A DNA stretch of 64,000 nt from Bog-756 sp963730685 (GTDB taxonomy: Bacteria; Actinomycetota; Acidimicrobiia; Acidimicrobiales; RAAP-2): positions 806,001-870,000 of the forward strand of contig CAVSSP010000001.1 in the NCBI GenBank assembly GCA_963730685.1, given 5' to 3'. The position numbers were made by a program, and so were the translations under genes. The notes beneath the pieces are model-generated. The model had not been told where the DNA came from and did not search any database. It was given only the letters and a program-made list of their open reading frames with translations. Positions 16,929-25,780 of the stretch are shown piece after piece; the stretch's first letter is position 1, and every line of letters begins with the position of its first letter.

Positions 16929-18772
16929 TGGCCCCTATGCCTTCGGATCTCCGGAATATCGCGACCCCCCGTTGCGGTCTGCTCCGACGCGTCCCGAGAC
17001 GGGCGGTCCGGCGTTGGGCACTTGCCAGTTCAACGGGAGTGATCCTCGTAGCGTTCTGCGCGCTCGCCACGGCCAGCCCGGCGGCCGCCATTACTTCAGC
17101 TGGGTTGGCGGGCAACGGCTCATCGTTTGCGGCGCCTCTCATGGCGCTATGGAGCGATACCGTTGGCCAACCCCCCTACAACCTCAGTGTTTCTTATACG
17201 CCCAGCTCCTCAGGTCAGGGCCGATATGAGTTCACCAATCAGACTGTTGACTATGCCGTCAGCGATACCGGTTACGTGAACTCGAGCGTGGGAACAGTTC
17301 CGCCCTCGTTTCCGTTTGCCTTCATCCCGATCGCTGCCGCAGGTGTGGCGTTCATGTACAACATCCCTGGCTTGACCCAGACGCTCCAGCTCACCAGCTA
17401 CACAGCATGCCTCCTCCTGACGGGTCAGATTGAGAACTGGGACGATCCGGCGCTCAAGCAGAATGGTGCTAATTCCGGAGTCACACTCCCCAACTTGGCG
17501 GTCACGCCCGTCACGGAGAGCGATCCAGCGGGCACGAATTTTGCATTGGAGGAGTACTGCATCGCGGAGCAGCCCGCGGTCTGGGCCCAGTATGCGAAGA
17601 ACATGGCGGGCTTCCCGCCTCCCAGCGGTGTAACAATTTCAGCAACGACCCCGGGATCGAACTGGGAGGCCCCGGGCAACGGATTCGATGAGCAGTCGAC
17701 GTCGGCCGTTGCCTCGAACGTTGCCGACAATGTCGGGACGATTGGCGCCGTCCAGGATAACTACGCCAACGATTCTGGGTTCACGGGTGCCAATCCGGCC
17801 AGAGCGGTGGCCGCAGTCAGAAACGCCAGCGGCATGTACACCTTGCCGACTCCCGTGGATGTGACTTCCGCTCTGGCCTACGCCACCCAGTTGGCCGATG
17901 GAACCGCACGGTTGGACTTCAACGGCGTCGGGCCAAACGTCTACAACCCGTCCACTTACAGCTACCTTCTCACCCCGACGACGGGATGGTCACCGGCAAA
18001 GGGGTTGGCCATGAGCCAATTCGTCAACTACGCACTAACGCTCGGGCAGGAACAGGCGCCGTCCTTCGGATACCCGAGTCTGGGGCTCTCGTTGGAGAGG
18101 TACGGCATCGACACTGTTGCCAACGACGTACCCGGAGCGGTCGCCCCGACAGCGGCTGAGAGTACGGCGTACGCATGTGGTGACCTAACGCCAGCTGAAG
18201 TACAGGCTGGACAGACGGCGCCGACCTGTGGGGGGACTGCCAATCCCACCGGGCTCGTCTCGTTGACGACCAGCGCACCCAACGGGCCGTTCTCGAGTGG
18301 TCAGCGGGTCGACGTCAAGGTAACCCCGAACTCGGTTCTGACTCCAGATGTCGGCGTGTATATCGAAGAGTGTTCGGCCCCCGGCGGCGCGGATCCTTCG
18401 TTGCCGACCCAATGCGATGGCAGGACCCACCAACAGACCCCCACCTTTGCCGACGGCGACGGATCGGCGGACTACCCGGGATATCCGATCTATGCACTTC
18501 CAGACTCCAGTAATCTGGGAGAAACTGTCGGGGGCCCGGCATGCGACCTCAACAACCAGTGTGTCCTCTACGTCGGAACTGATCCAAACGACTTCTCAGA
18601 GCCCCATGTGTGGTCATCCTCGTTTTACGTAAACCCCACGCCAGGTGACGTTGGAACCAACCCTGGAAATGGCCTCCCCGAAGCTCCGTTCATCCTCGCC
18701 TTGCCCTTACTGGCGTTTGGTGCCGTCGCCATGTCCCTCTGGACCCGACGCAGACGACGTCGACGAGTGTGA
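16928..18772 (+). CDS. PstS-like phosphate-binding protein fused to neocarzinostatin-like domain, PEAP sorting signal
   Basis: A 614-residue exported binding protein. The hydrophobic signal lies at about residues 35-55, with Ala-rich cleavage context SPAAA. The core begins GLAGNGSSFAAP and contains SSSGQGRYEF and VDYAVSDTGY, equivalent to the glycine-rich loop and Ser-Asp phosphate contacts of PstS. A C-terminal neocarzinostatin-like domain (YIEECSAPGG, CDLNNQCVLYV) is followed by LPEAP (18677-18688), a helix and eight near-consecutive arginines. It starts inside the stop of the preceding gene, so the two are coupled. The core is closely related to the protein at 53851, which carries LAFTG instead. 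Phosphate as ligand is inferred from family only. Confidence 0.88.
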   Translation: MAPMPSDLRNIATPRCGLLRRVPRRAVRRWALASSTGVILVAFCALATASPAAAITSAGLAGNGSSFAAPLMALWSDTVGQPPYNLSVSYTPSSSGQGRYEFTNQTVDYAVSDTGYVNSSVGTVPPSFPFAFIPIAAAGVAFMYNIPGLTQTLQLTSYTACLLLTGQIENWDDPALKQNGANSGVTLPNLAVTPVTESDPAGTNFALEEYCIAEQPAVWAQYAKNMAGFPPPSGVTISATTPGSNWEAPGNGFDEQSTSAVASNVADNVGTIGAVQDNYANDSGFTGANPARAVAAVRNASGMYTLPTPVDVTSALAYATQLADGTARLDFNGVGPNVYNPSTYSYLLTPTTGWSPAKGLAMSQFVNYALTLGQEQAPSFGYPSLGLSLERYGIDTVANDVPGAVAPTAAESTAYACGDLTPAEVQAGQTAPTCGGTANPTGLVSLTTSAPNGPFSSGQRVDVKVTPNSVLTPDVGVYIEECSAPGGADPSLPTQCDGRTHQQTPTFADGDGSADYPGYPIYALPDSSNLGETVGGPACDLNNQCVLYVGTDPNDFSEPHVWSSSFYVNPTPGDVGTNPGNGLPEAPFILALPLLAFGAVAMSLWTRRRRRRRV

Positions 18773-18918
18773 ATGCAGCTGGCTGTCACCTCGCTGCGCC
18801 CTGGTAAACGCTGCACTGGTAGGCCGAGACCACGATTCGACTGGGTTGAGCAGCCCTGGGTGGAGTCGGATCCCCAAACTTCGAACAGCCCCGCTCTGCC
18901 AGGCCGTACCATGAGGGC

Positions 18919-20634
18919 ATGAGTGACGACGCAGTCAACGATCCCTCGGAGGAGCCCCTGGTCGGCCTCAAGCCGCGCAGCTACCAGGTGACCGACGGTC
19001 CGACGCGCGCACCGGCCCGGGCCATGCTGCGCGCCGTGGGGATGACCGATGCCGACTGGGACAAACCCCAGATCGGGGTGGCGTCCTCGTGGAACGAGGT
19101 CACGCCGTGCAACATGCCGCTCGACCGCCTGGCCAAGCGGGCCAAGGACGGTGTGCGCGATGCGGGGGGCTTCCCCCTCGAGTTCGTGACCATCGCCGTG
19201 TCCGACGGGATCTCCATGGGGCACGAGGGCATGCGGGCCTCGTTGGTCAGCCGCGAGGTCATCGCCGACTCGGTGGAGACGGTCATGCACGCGGAGCGTT
19301 TCGATGGATTGGTCACGTTGGCCGGCTGCGACAAATCGCTCCCCGGGATGCTGATGGCGGCGGCCCGGCTCAACCTGCCCAGCGTGTTCCTGTACGGCGG
19401 GTCGATCCTGCCGGGCCGGGTCGGTGACCGGGCCCTGGACATCACGTCGGTGTTCGAGGCGGTCGGCGCCCACGCCGTGGACGCACTCACCGACGAGGAG
19501 CTCAGCCTCATCGAGCACAACGCCTGTCCCACCGAGGGATCGTGCGCCGGCATGTTCACGGCCAACACCATGGCCTCGGTGGCCGAGGCGTTGGGGATGT
19601 CCCTGCCGGGGAGCTCCACGGCACCGGCTGTCGACCGTCGACGCGACGACGACGCCTTCCGCTCGGGCCGGGCCGTCGTCGAGCTGCTGCGAGCCGGGAT
19701 CCGGCCCCGCCAGGTGCTGACCAAGGCGGCCTTCGAGAACGCCATCGCCGTGACCATGGCCCTCGGTGGCTCCACCAACGCCGTGCTCCACCTGCTGGCC
19801 ATCGCCTACGAGGCACGGGTGGAGCTGGAGCTCGAGGACTTCAACAAGGTGGCGGCACGCGTCCCGCACCTGGCCGACACCAAGCCGCACGGGAAGTACC
19901 ACATGACCGATCTCGACCGCATCGGCGGGGTCCCGGTGGTCATGGCGGAGCTGTTGGAGGCGGGGCTGCTGCACGGGGACTGCATCACCGTCACCGGGAG
20001 GACGGTGGCGGAGAACCTGGCCGCCCTCGACCCGCCCCGTCCGGACGGTGACGTGGTCCACGGCATGGCCGATCCCATCCACGTCCAGGGGGGGATCGCC
20101 GTGCTGACCGGCTCGCTGGCCCCGAATGGCGCCGTCGTCAAGGTGGCGGGCATCGACGACCTCACCTTCGACGGGACGGCCCGGGTGTTCGACGGGGAGG
20201 ATCGGGCCATGGATGCCATCCTGTCGGGATCGATCGAGCCCAACACCGTGGTGGTCATCCGCTACGAGGGCCCCAAGGGAGGCCCCGGCATGCGGGAGAT
20301 GCTGGCGGTCACCGGGGCGATGAAGGGTGTCGGCCGGGGCGGGGACTGCGCCCTCGTGACCGACGGCCGCTTCTCCGGTGGTACCCACGGATTCTGCATC
20401 GGACACGTCGCGCCCGAGGCGGTGGACGGGGGACCGATCGCCCTGGTGGCGGACGGTGACCGCATCGTGGTGGACGTGCTCAACCACACCATCGACCTGG
20501 TCGTGCCCGAGGACGAGCTGGCCCGTCGGCGGTCGGGGGTCAAGCATCCGGCCCCCCGGTACACCACCGGAGTGCTGGCCAAGTACGCCCGCCTGGTGAC
20601 CGGTGCCGAGCGGGGGGCGATCACCGAGCCCTGA
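18919..20634 (+). CDS. ilvD: Dihydroxy-acid dehydratase
   Basis: A 571-residue IlvD of normal length. It dehydrates 2,3-dihydroxy-isovalerate and -methylvalerate, the third step of valine and isoleucine synthesis. The three iron-sulfur cysteines are visible in TPCNMPL, LAGCDKSLPGM and EGSCAGMFTANTM, and the C-terminus has TDGRFSGGTHG, the conserved substrate-site motif. It is transcribed alone, separated from ilvBNC by two opposite-strand surface-protein genes. No leader peptide was recognised in the 146 bp upstream. Confidence 0.97.
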   Translation: MSDDAVNDPSEEPLVGLKPRSYQVTDGPTRAPARAMLRAVGMTDADWDKPQIGVASSWNEVTPCNMPLDRLAKRAKDGVRDAGGFPLEFVTIAVSDGISMGHEGMRASLVSREVIADSVETVMHAERFDGLVTLAGCDKSLPGMLMAAARLNLPSVFLYGGSILPGRVGDRALDITSVFEAVGAHAVDALTDEELSLIEHNACPTEGSCAGMFTANTMASVAEALGMSLPGSSTAPAVDRRRDDDAFRSGRAVVELLRAGIRPRQVLTKAAFENAIAVTMALGGSTNAVLHLLAIAYEARVELELEDFNKVAARVPHLADTKPHGKYHMTDLDRIGGVPVVMAELLEAGLLHGDCITVTGRTVAENLAALDPPRPDGDVVHGMADPIHVQGGIAVLTGSLAPNGAVVKVAGIDDLTFDGTARVFDGEDRAMDAILSGSIEPNTVVVIRYEGPKGGPGMREMLAVTGAMKGVGRGGDCALVTDGRFSGGTHGFCIGHVAPEAVDGGPIALVADGDRIVVDVLNHTIDLVVPEDELARRRSGVKHPAPRYTTGVLAKYARLVTGAERGAITEP

Positions 20635-20683
20635 GTTCGGTGGGTCGTCGTCCGCCCCGGGCCCCACGTTCGCCAGCCGACCC

Positions 20684-20731
20684 GACGGTGGGGGAGGCCG
20701 ACGGTGGGGGAGGCCGACGGTGGGGGAGGCC
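20684..20731. repeat. Three tandem copies of a 16-bp unit
   Basis: GACGGTGGGGGAGGCC is repeated three times without change between the convergent ends of ilvD and the repeat-protein gene, just past both stop codons. A fourth partial copy (GACG) follows. Confidence 0.95.
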
Positions 20732-20750
20732 GACGCGGTGCGTTTGGAGT

Positions 20751-21794
20751 TCAGCCGAAGGGTCGACGGAGCGCCCGACGGCGGCGCATCAGCATGGCGG
20801 CGGCGAAGATCAGCGCGGCGAGCGTGGGAATGACCAGTGCGACGGGCACTTCGGGCGCGGCGGTCGGTGCCTCGGTGCCGGCACCCCCTGACGGAGCGTT
20901 GGCCGGCGGCAGGTCGCCCAGGAAGTACGCCGTCGTGTGGTCGTTGGCCAGCCAATAGCCGCCACCGGCCGGGGACGCGGCCAACCCGACGGTGGTCGGC
21001 CAGCCGACCCTCCCGGCGCCGGATCCGTGGAAGCGGGCGTCTCCGAAGGTGAACACCCCGCCGTCGGCCCCGGCCAGCCAGTAGCCATGGCCGTCCGGAG
21101 TGGCGGCCATGCCCACGATGCGCGTCTTCAGGTGGAAGCCCACGGCCGAGCCGTACATGGTGGCGTCCCCGAAGCCGAAGACGCCGCCGTCCGAGGCGAC
21201 CAGCCAGTAGCCCCGCCCATCGGGGGTGGCGACGATGCCCGTGATGGGCGCATTCAGGTGGAGGCTGCCGGCCGAGCCGTCGAAGTGGGCGTCACCGAAG
21301 CGGAACACCCCGCCGTCGGCCCCGGCCAGCCAGTAGCCGCCACCGTCAGGGGTGGCGGCGATGCCGACGATGGGCTGGCGGAGCCGGACCGGGCTGGCCG
21401 ATCCGTAGAAGCGGGCATCACCGCCCGTGAACACCCCTCCGTCGGCCCCGGCCAGCCAGTAGCCGCCACCGTCAGGGGTGGCGGCGATGCCGACGATGGG
21501 CTGGCGCAGCCGGACCCGGCTGGCCGATCCGTAGAAGCGGGCATCACCGCCCGTGAACACCCCGCCGTCGGCCCCGGCCAGCCAGTAGCCGTTGCCGTCA
21601 GGGGTGGCGGTGATGCCGACGATCGGGGCGTGCAGCCGCGGACCGGAGGCCCCCGCGGCGGCCGACCCGGTCAGTGCTCCCGCCAGCGAGGCGATCAGGA
21701 TGGCGGTGGCCAGGGGTCCGAGGCCCCGGCGCGGCGACGTGCGCGCCACGAGGCGACTGCGCCGGGTGGTCCGTACCCATGGATGCTTGGACAT
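20751..21794 (-). CDS. Exported six-repeat GYWL protein with PEVP sorting signal
   Basis: About 347 residues. A twin-arginine-poor but basic N-terminus and a hydrophobic export helix lead to six repeats of about 42 residues, each containing an IVGxxATPDGxGYWLxxxDGGVFxFGDA pattern interrupted by variable residues. The tail has APEVP (complement of 20844-20855), a hydrophobic helix with a proline nine residues after the first, and RRRRALRR. The repeat number and blade length suggest a small beta-propeller displayed on the cell surface. The frame is open further upstream, with other possible starts at 21803 and 21875; none has a good ribosome site. Confidence 0.8.
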   Translation of the reverse strand: MSKHPWVRTTRRSRLVARTSPRRGLGPLATAILIASLAGALTGSAAAGASGPRLHAPIVGITATPDGNGYWLAGADGGVFTGGDARFYGSASRVRLRQPIVGIAATPDGGGYWLAGADGGVFTGGDARFYGSASPVRLRQPIVGIAATPDGGGYWLAGADGGVFRFGDAHFDGSAGSLHLNAPITGIVATPDGRGYWLVASDGGVFGFGDATMYGSAVGFHLKTRIVGMAATPDGHGYWLAGADGGVFTFGDARFHGSGAGRVGWPTTVGLAASPAGGGYWLANDHTTAYFLGDLPPANAPSGGAGTEAPTAAPEVPVALVIPTLAALIFAAAMLMRRRRALRRPFG

Positions 21795-21938
21795 GGCCGC
21801 CATTCGATCGGGGTGCGAGCCGTGGTTGGCGGCGTGGCCTCCGTTGGTGGCCCCCACCTCGGGAAATCGTCCCACGCTGCGTGCCAGGTGACCGACACAT
21901 AGTCGCAGAGGCGACCAGGGGGCGCAAGGCGGTACCGG

Positions 21939-23636
21939 TCAGGTCGAGGCGATCGCCACCACCGGGCTGGTGGGCGGGTCGGCGCCGAGGGAGCCGTTGA
22001 AGGTGGCGCTCCCGAAGGCGAAGGCGCCACCGTCGGACGCGCCCAGGGTGTAGCCGTATCCGTCCGGAGCAACGGTGAGGCCGACGATGGGTCGGTTGAG
22101 CGTCCGGCCGCCGGTCGACCCGTGGAACACGGCGTCGCCGAAGGTGAACACCCCGCCGTCGCGGGCCACCAGCCAGTAGCCGTTGCCGTCGACGGTGGCG
22201 GCCATGCCCACCACCGGTTGATTCAACGGCGTGGCACCCGTCGACCCGAGGAAGGCGGCGTCGCCGAACGAGAAGACCCCACCGTCGGAGGCCACCAGCC
22301 AGTACCCCAGGTTGCTCCCGGTCTGGACCATGCCCACCACCGGCCGGTTCAACGGGGTCGCCCCGGTCGAACCGAGGAAGGGTGCGTCGCCGAAGGCGAA
22401 GATCCCGCCGTCGGAGGCCACCAGCCAGTACCCGCGGTCGTCGGTGGTGGGCTCGAACCCGACGATGGGCCGGTGGAGGGTGAGGCCGCCCGTCGAGCCG
22501 TAGAAGCCGGCGTCGCCGAAGGTGAACACCCCCCCGTCGGAGGCCACCAGCCAGTACCCTTCGCCGTCAGCGGTGGGGGCCATGGCCACGATCGGTCTGT
22601 TGAGTGTGCGACCGGCGAGTGACCCCAGCCCAGGCGCCGACCCCAGGGGGTGCACGCCGCCGGCGGCGTCGGTGAACCAGGTCCCACCCCCACCACCCCG
22701 GAAGTGGCGGTCGATGGCCTGCTCGAAGGCACCGGCCACCTTGCCGTGCCCGATGTCGTTGGTATGGATGGTGAGGCCGCTGTTGTCGCACATGTGCGTC
22801 CACGCACAGGTGCGGCTGACGTTTTGGGGGACGGTGGCCCCGTTGAACGAGCCGGTCAGGGCGAAGTCCTGGGTGGCGAACACGCCCTGGACGTCGACGG
22901 GGACCGCTCCGCCGGCACCGTAGATCTTGGTCAGCGCGCCGTTGAGGATGGCCGACAGCGGAGCCGACTGCCGGGCCAGCCCGGGCCCGGCGGCACCGCC
23001 GAGCACCCACTCGGCCAGGAACGGGTTGTAGTAGTCCATGCCGAAGATGGGCACACCCGGCGCCGCCCGGCGGAGCCCGGCCACGATCTGTGGGAGCTCG
23101 GACTCGATGGTGGTGAAGCCCGCGGTGACACAAGTGGCGTTGACGGAGCTGCCGGTGAGGCAGTTGTCGACGTTGTTGGCCCCGATGTCGATGGTGATGT
23201 ACGGGACCTGGCCGGGGTGGGCGGTGAGGAACGCCTCGGCCGCGGCCAACTGGGTCCCCTGGGGGTAGCCGCAGGCGCCGCCACCGCTGAGCATGGTGGT
23301 GGTCGTGGCCCCGCCGCAGGCCAGGTTCTCCACGGTCAGGCCGGGGAACGCGGTCGCCTCATGGGCGGCGATCAGCTGCACGTACCGGTGGGCGGTGGTC
23401 GACGCGCCGGTGCCGGCGGCCAGCGAATCGCCGAGCGATACCTGGTAGAGGGGACCGGTGGCCCCCGGTGATGCGGCGGCGGTACCGACGGCCCCGGCCA
23501 CTGCCGAGGAGGAGGTCAGGAGCAGGGCCGCCCCGGCGGCCAGGGCGACCATCGGCGCCACCAGGCGTACCCGGTGCCGCCGGTGCGGCCGGCCCCCGGC
23601 GGCGCGTCGGCGGGCGGCTCGGCGGATTGGTCCCAT
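21939..23636 (-). CDS. Secreted SGNH/GDSL-type hydrolase with six-repeat GYWL domain
   Basis: A 565-residue exported esterase-like protein. After a basic N-terminus and a hydrophobic helix (about residues 25-50), the SGNH blocks are clear: GDSLAAGTG (Ser), LACGGATT (Gly), IDIGANNVDNC (Asn) and DIGHGKVAGAF (Asp and His). From about residue 315 there are six GYWL/FGDA repeats, ending in a lone PVVAIAST strand that could close a propeller ring. GGGAGG lies about five bases before the ATG. No C-terminal anchor is present, unlike the neighbour at 20751. Substrate unknown. Confidence 0.87.
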   Translation of the reverse strand: MGPIRRAARRRAAGGRPHRRHRVRLVAPMVALAAGAALLLTSSSAVAGAVGTAAASPGATGPLYQVSLGDSLAAGTGASTTAHRYVQLIAAHEATAFPGLTVENLACGGATTTTMLSGGGACGYPQGTQLAAAEAFLTAHPGQVPYITIDIGANNVDNCLTGSSVNATCVTAGFTTIESELPQIVAGLRRAAPGVPIFGMDYYNPFLAEWVLGGAAGPGLARQSAPLSAILNGALTKIYGAGGAVPVDVQGVFATQDFALTGSFNGATVPQNVSRTCAWTHMCDNSGLTIHTNDIGHGKVAGAFEQAIDRHFRGGGGGTWFTDAAGGVHPLGSAPGLGSLAGRTLNRPIVAMAPTADGEGYWLVASDGGVFTFGDAGFYGSTGGLTLHRPIVGFEPTTDDRGYWLVASDGGIFAFGDAPFLGSTGATPLNRPVVGMVQTGSNLGYWLVASDGGVFSFGDAAFLGSTGATPLNQPVVGMAATVDGNGYWLVARDGGVFTFGDAVFHGSTGGRTLNRPIVGLTVAPDGYGYTLGASDGGAFAFGSATFNGSLGADPPTSPVVAIAST

Positions 23637-23703
23637 CGTTCCTCCCTGACGGCCGCCGGACGGCGCCGGCGTACCCCCGCGACTCTAGGTCGGCGTGCGG
23701 TGC

Positions 23704-23733
23704 TTGTCCTCGGGCCGCTGCTCGTGGCACAAT
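23704..23733 (+). promoter_or_regulatory. Putative promoter of the ilvBNC leader
   Basis: TTGTCC (23704-23709) and CACAAT (23728-23733) are separated by 18 bp, a plausible -35/-10 pair. Transcription would start around 23740, just before the leader-peptide ATG at 23743. Confidence 0.4.
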
Positions 23734-23742
23734 GGCCCCACT

Positions 23743-23793
23743 ATGCGTATCAGCCCCGCCCGACCCACGATCATCCTGGTACTCGTTTCGTAG
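23743..23793 (+). CDS. ilvB leader peptide (attenuation)
   Basis: A 16-codon reading frame, MRISPARPTIILVLVS, in which codons 9-15 are Thr-Ile-Ile-Leu-Val-Leu-Val. A concentration of exactly the pathway's end-product codons just upstream of a terminator, in front of ilvB, is the signature of a branched-chain amino acid attenuator. The stop codon TAG overlaps the base of the first downstream hairpin, so ribosome position would influence RNA folding. No strong Shine-Dalgarno precedes it; the mRNA may be nearly leaderless here. Confidence 0.8.
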   Translation: MRISPARPTIILVLVS

Positions 23794-23823
23794 CGCACAC
23801 GACGCTCTCTCGCCGTGTGCGCT
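23792..23823 (+). promoter_or_regulatory. Leader hairpin overlapping the leader-peptide stop codon
   Basis: AGCGCACACG (23792-23801) pairs perfectly with CGTGTGCGCT (23814-23823) around a 12-base loop. The 5' arm starts within the TAG of the leader peptide, so a ribosome that reaches the stop would block this stem. It is probably the pause or competitor hairpin of the attenuator. The alternative antiterminator pairing was not identified by eye. Confidence 0.65.
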
Positions 23824-23826
23824 CTC

Positions 23827-23852
23827 CGACCTCCCAGATGGGAGGTCGTTTT
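23827..23852 (+). terminator. Intrinsic terminator (attenuator) upstream of ilvB
   Basis: CGACCTCCC and GGGAGGTCG form a 9-bp perfect stem with an AGAT loop, followed at once by TTTT. It lies after the Ile/Leu/Val-rich leader peptide and 104 bp before ilvB, so it should terminate transcription when branched-chain amino acids are plentiful. Confidence 0.85.
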
Positions 23853-23956
23853 CATGTCCCGGCAGCGATCGTCACCGACCGATCGGCACCAGTCCTCACA
23901 ACCAGCAGCAACGACACAACCAGCGGCAACGACAGATGGAGACAAGGGAGTACCCG

Positions 23957-25780
23957 ATGGAACTGACTGGAGCACAAGCACTGATCAAGAGCTTGGAGAT
24001 GCAACGGGTGGAGGTCATGTTCGGCCTTCCCGGCGGTGCGATCCTGCCGGTCTACGACCCGATCATCGACTCGTCGATCCGGCACATCCTGGTGCGTCAC
24101 GAGCAGGGTGCGGGCCACATGGCGGAGGGGTACGCACAGGTCACCGGCCGGCCCGGTGTGGCCATCGTGACCAGCGGGCCCGGTGCCACCAACATCGTCA
24201 CGCCCCTGGCCGACGCCTACATGGACTCCATCCCCCTGGTCGTGGTGACCGGTCAGGTGGCGACCACCGCCATCGGCACCGACGCCTTCCAGGAGAGCGA
24301 CATCACCGGCATCACCATGGGGATCACCAAGCACAACTGGCTGATCACCGACGTCAACGACATCCCCCGGGTGGTGGCCGAGGCGTTCCACGTGGCCACG
24401 ACCGGCCGGCCGGGCCCGGTCCTCATCGACGTCCCCAAGGACATCGCCAACAGCACCATGGAGTGGTACTGGCCCGAGCCGGCCGATCTCGACCTCCCGG
24501 GGTACCACCCGGTGACCGACGGTGACCCGGCGCTGGTGCGCCGTGCGGCTGAATTGCTCCTCGCCGCCGAGCGACCGGTGATCTACGCCGGTGGTGGCAT
24601 CTTGAAGGCACGGGCGGCCGAAGGGCTGCGCGAGCTGGCCGAGCGGACCGGCATCCCCGTGGTCACCACCCTGATGGCGCGGGGATCGTTCCCCGACTCG
24701 CACCCCCTGTGCCTGGGGATGCCGGGCATGCACGGCAACTACACGGCCGTGACCGCCATGCAGCGCTCCGACCTGCTCATCGCCCTGGGGAGCCGGTTCG
24801 ACGACCGGGTGACCGGCAAGGTCGATGCCTTTGCGCCGAACGCCAAGGTGATCCACGTCGACATCGACCCGGCCGAGCTGCACAAGGTGCGCTTCGCCGA
24901 CGTGGCTATCGCCGGCGACTGCCGACGGGTCATCGACGAGCTGTTGGTGGCGCTCACCGATCTCGGGCTTCCCCACTCCGACACCACCAGAGGTGGCTCC
25001 GGAGGCGCCCCGAGTGACGCGGTGGCGGGTGCGCCGGCTGCAGCCGGGTCGCCGGCCGCAGCCCACCCACGGGAACGCCTCATCCCCTGGAGGGCCCAGC
25101 TCAGCGAGTGGCAACGGCGCTTCCCGTTGGTCTACGACCAGCAGCCCGGAGCCGGCGCCCTCAAGCCCCAGTTCGTCCTCGAGACCCTTCGCGACGCCAC
25201 CCCCGACGACACCATCGTGGCGTCCGGGGTGGGCCAGCACCAGATGTTCGCCTCCCAGTGGTGGCAGTTCGACTACCCCTACACGTGGGTCAACTCCGGC
25301 GGCCTCGGGACCATGGGCTTCGCCGTCCCCGCCGCCATCGGGGCCAAGGTGGGACGGCCGGACAAGATGGTGTGGGCGGTCGACGGCGACGGCTGCTTCC
25401 AGATGACCGCCCAGGAGCTGGTCACGGCGAGCTCGGAGCGGATCCCCGTGAAGATCGCCATCCTCAACAACGCCTATCTGGGCATGGTGCGCCAGTGGCA
25501 GGAGATGTTCTACGAGGAGCGCTACTCCGAGGTGTACCTCTCGCCCGACCTGCCCGACTACGTGGGCTGGGCCGAGTCGATGGGGTGCGTGGGCATCCGG
25601 GTCGAGTCGGCCGAAGAGGTGGCCTCGGCCATCGACAAGGCCAACAACATCGACGACCGACCGGTGGTGGTCGACTTCCGCACGGACGCCTTCGAGAAGG
25701 TGTTCCCCATGGTGGCGGCCGGCCAGTCCAACGACGACATCGTGGTGGACCCTTCGCTCACCGCGGACGGCCGGCCATGA
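23957..25780 (+). CDS. ilvB: Acetolactate synthase large (catalytic) subunit
   Basis: A 607-residue thiamine-diphosphate enzyme making acetolactate and acetohydroxybutyrate. MFGLPGGAILPVYD and RHEQGAGHMAEGYA (catalytic Glu) lie in the N-terminal domain, GSRFDDRVTGK in the FAD-binding middle domain, and GDGCFQM through NNAYLGMVRQWQ in the diphosphate-binding domain. The second ATG is chosen because AAGGGAG lies six bases upstream; an in-frame ATG at 23936 is less well supported. An alanine- and proline-rich insertion of about 35 residues lies near residue 350. It is coupled to ilvN by a 4-bp overlap and is preceded by an attenuator. Confidence 0.96.
   Translation: MELTGAQALIKSLEMQRVEVMFGLPGGAILPVYDPIIDSSIRHILVRHEQGAGHMAEGYAQVTGRPGVAIVTSGPGATNIVTPLADAYMDSIPLVVVTGQVATTAIGTDAFQESDITGITMGITKHNWLITDVNDIPRVVAEAFHVATTGRPGPVLIDVPKDIANSTMEWYWPEPADLDLPGYHPVTDGDPALVRRAAELLLAAERPVIYAGGGILKARAAEGLRELAERTGIPVVTTLMARGSFPDSHPLCLGMPGMHGNYTAVTAMQRSDLLIALGSRFDDRVTGKVDAFAPNAKVIHVDIDPAELHKVRFADVAIAGDCRRVIDELLVALTDLGLPHSDTTRGGSGGAPSDAVAGAPAAAGSPAAAHPRERLIPWRAQLSEWQRRFPLVYDQQPGAGALKPQFVLETLRDATPDDTIVASGVGQHQMFASQWWQFDYPYTWVNSGGLGTMGFAVPAAIGAKVGRPDKMVWAVDGDGCFQMTAQELVTASSERIPVKIAILNNAYLGMVRQWQEMFYEERYSEVYLSPDLPDYVGWAESMGCVGIRVESAEEVASAIDKANNIDDRPVVVDFRTDAFEKVFPMVAAGQSNDDIVVDPSLTADGRP

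Noticed and set aside
18625..20955. A 776-codon leftward frame across ilvD
   Set aside because: Antisense to a fully conserved ilvD, with His/Arg/Gly-rich composition typical of shadow frames.
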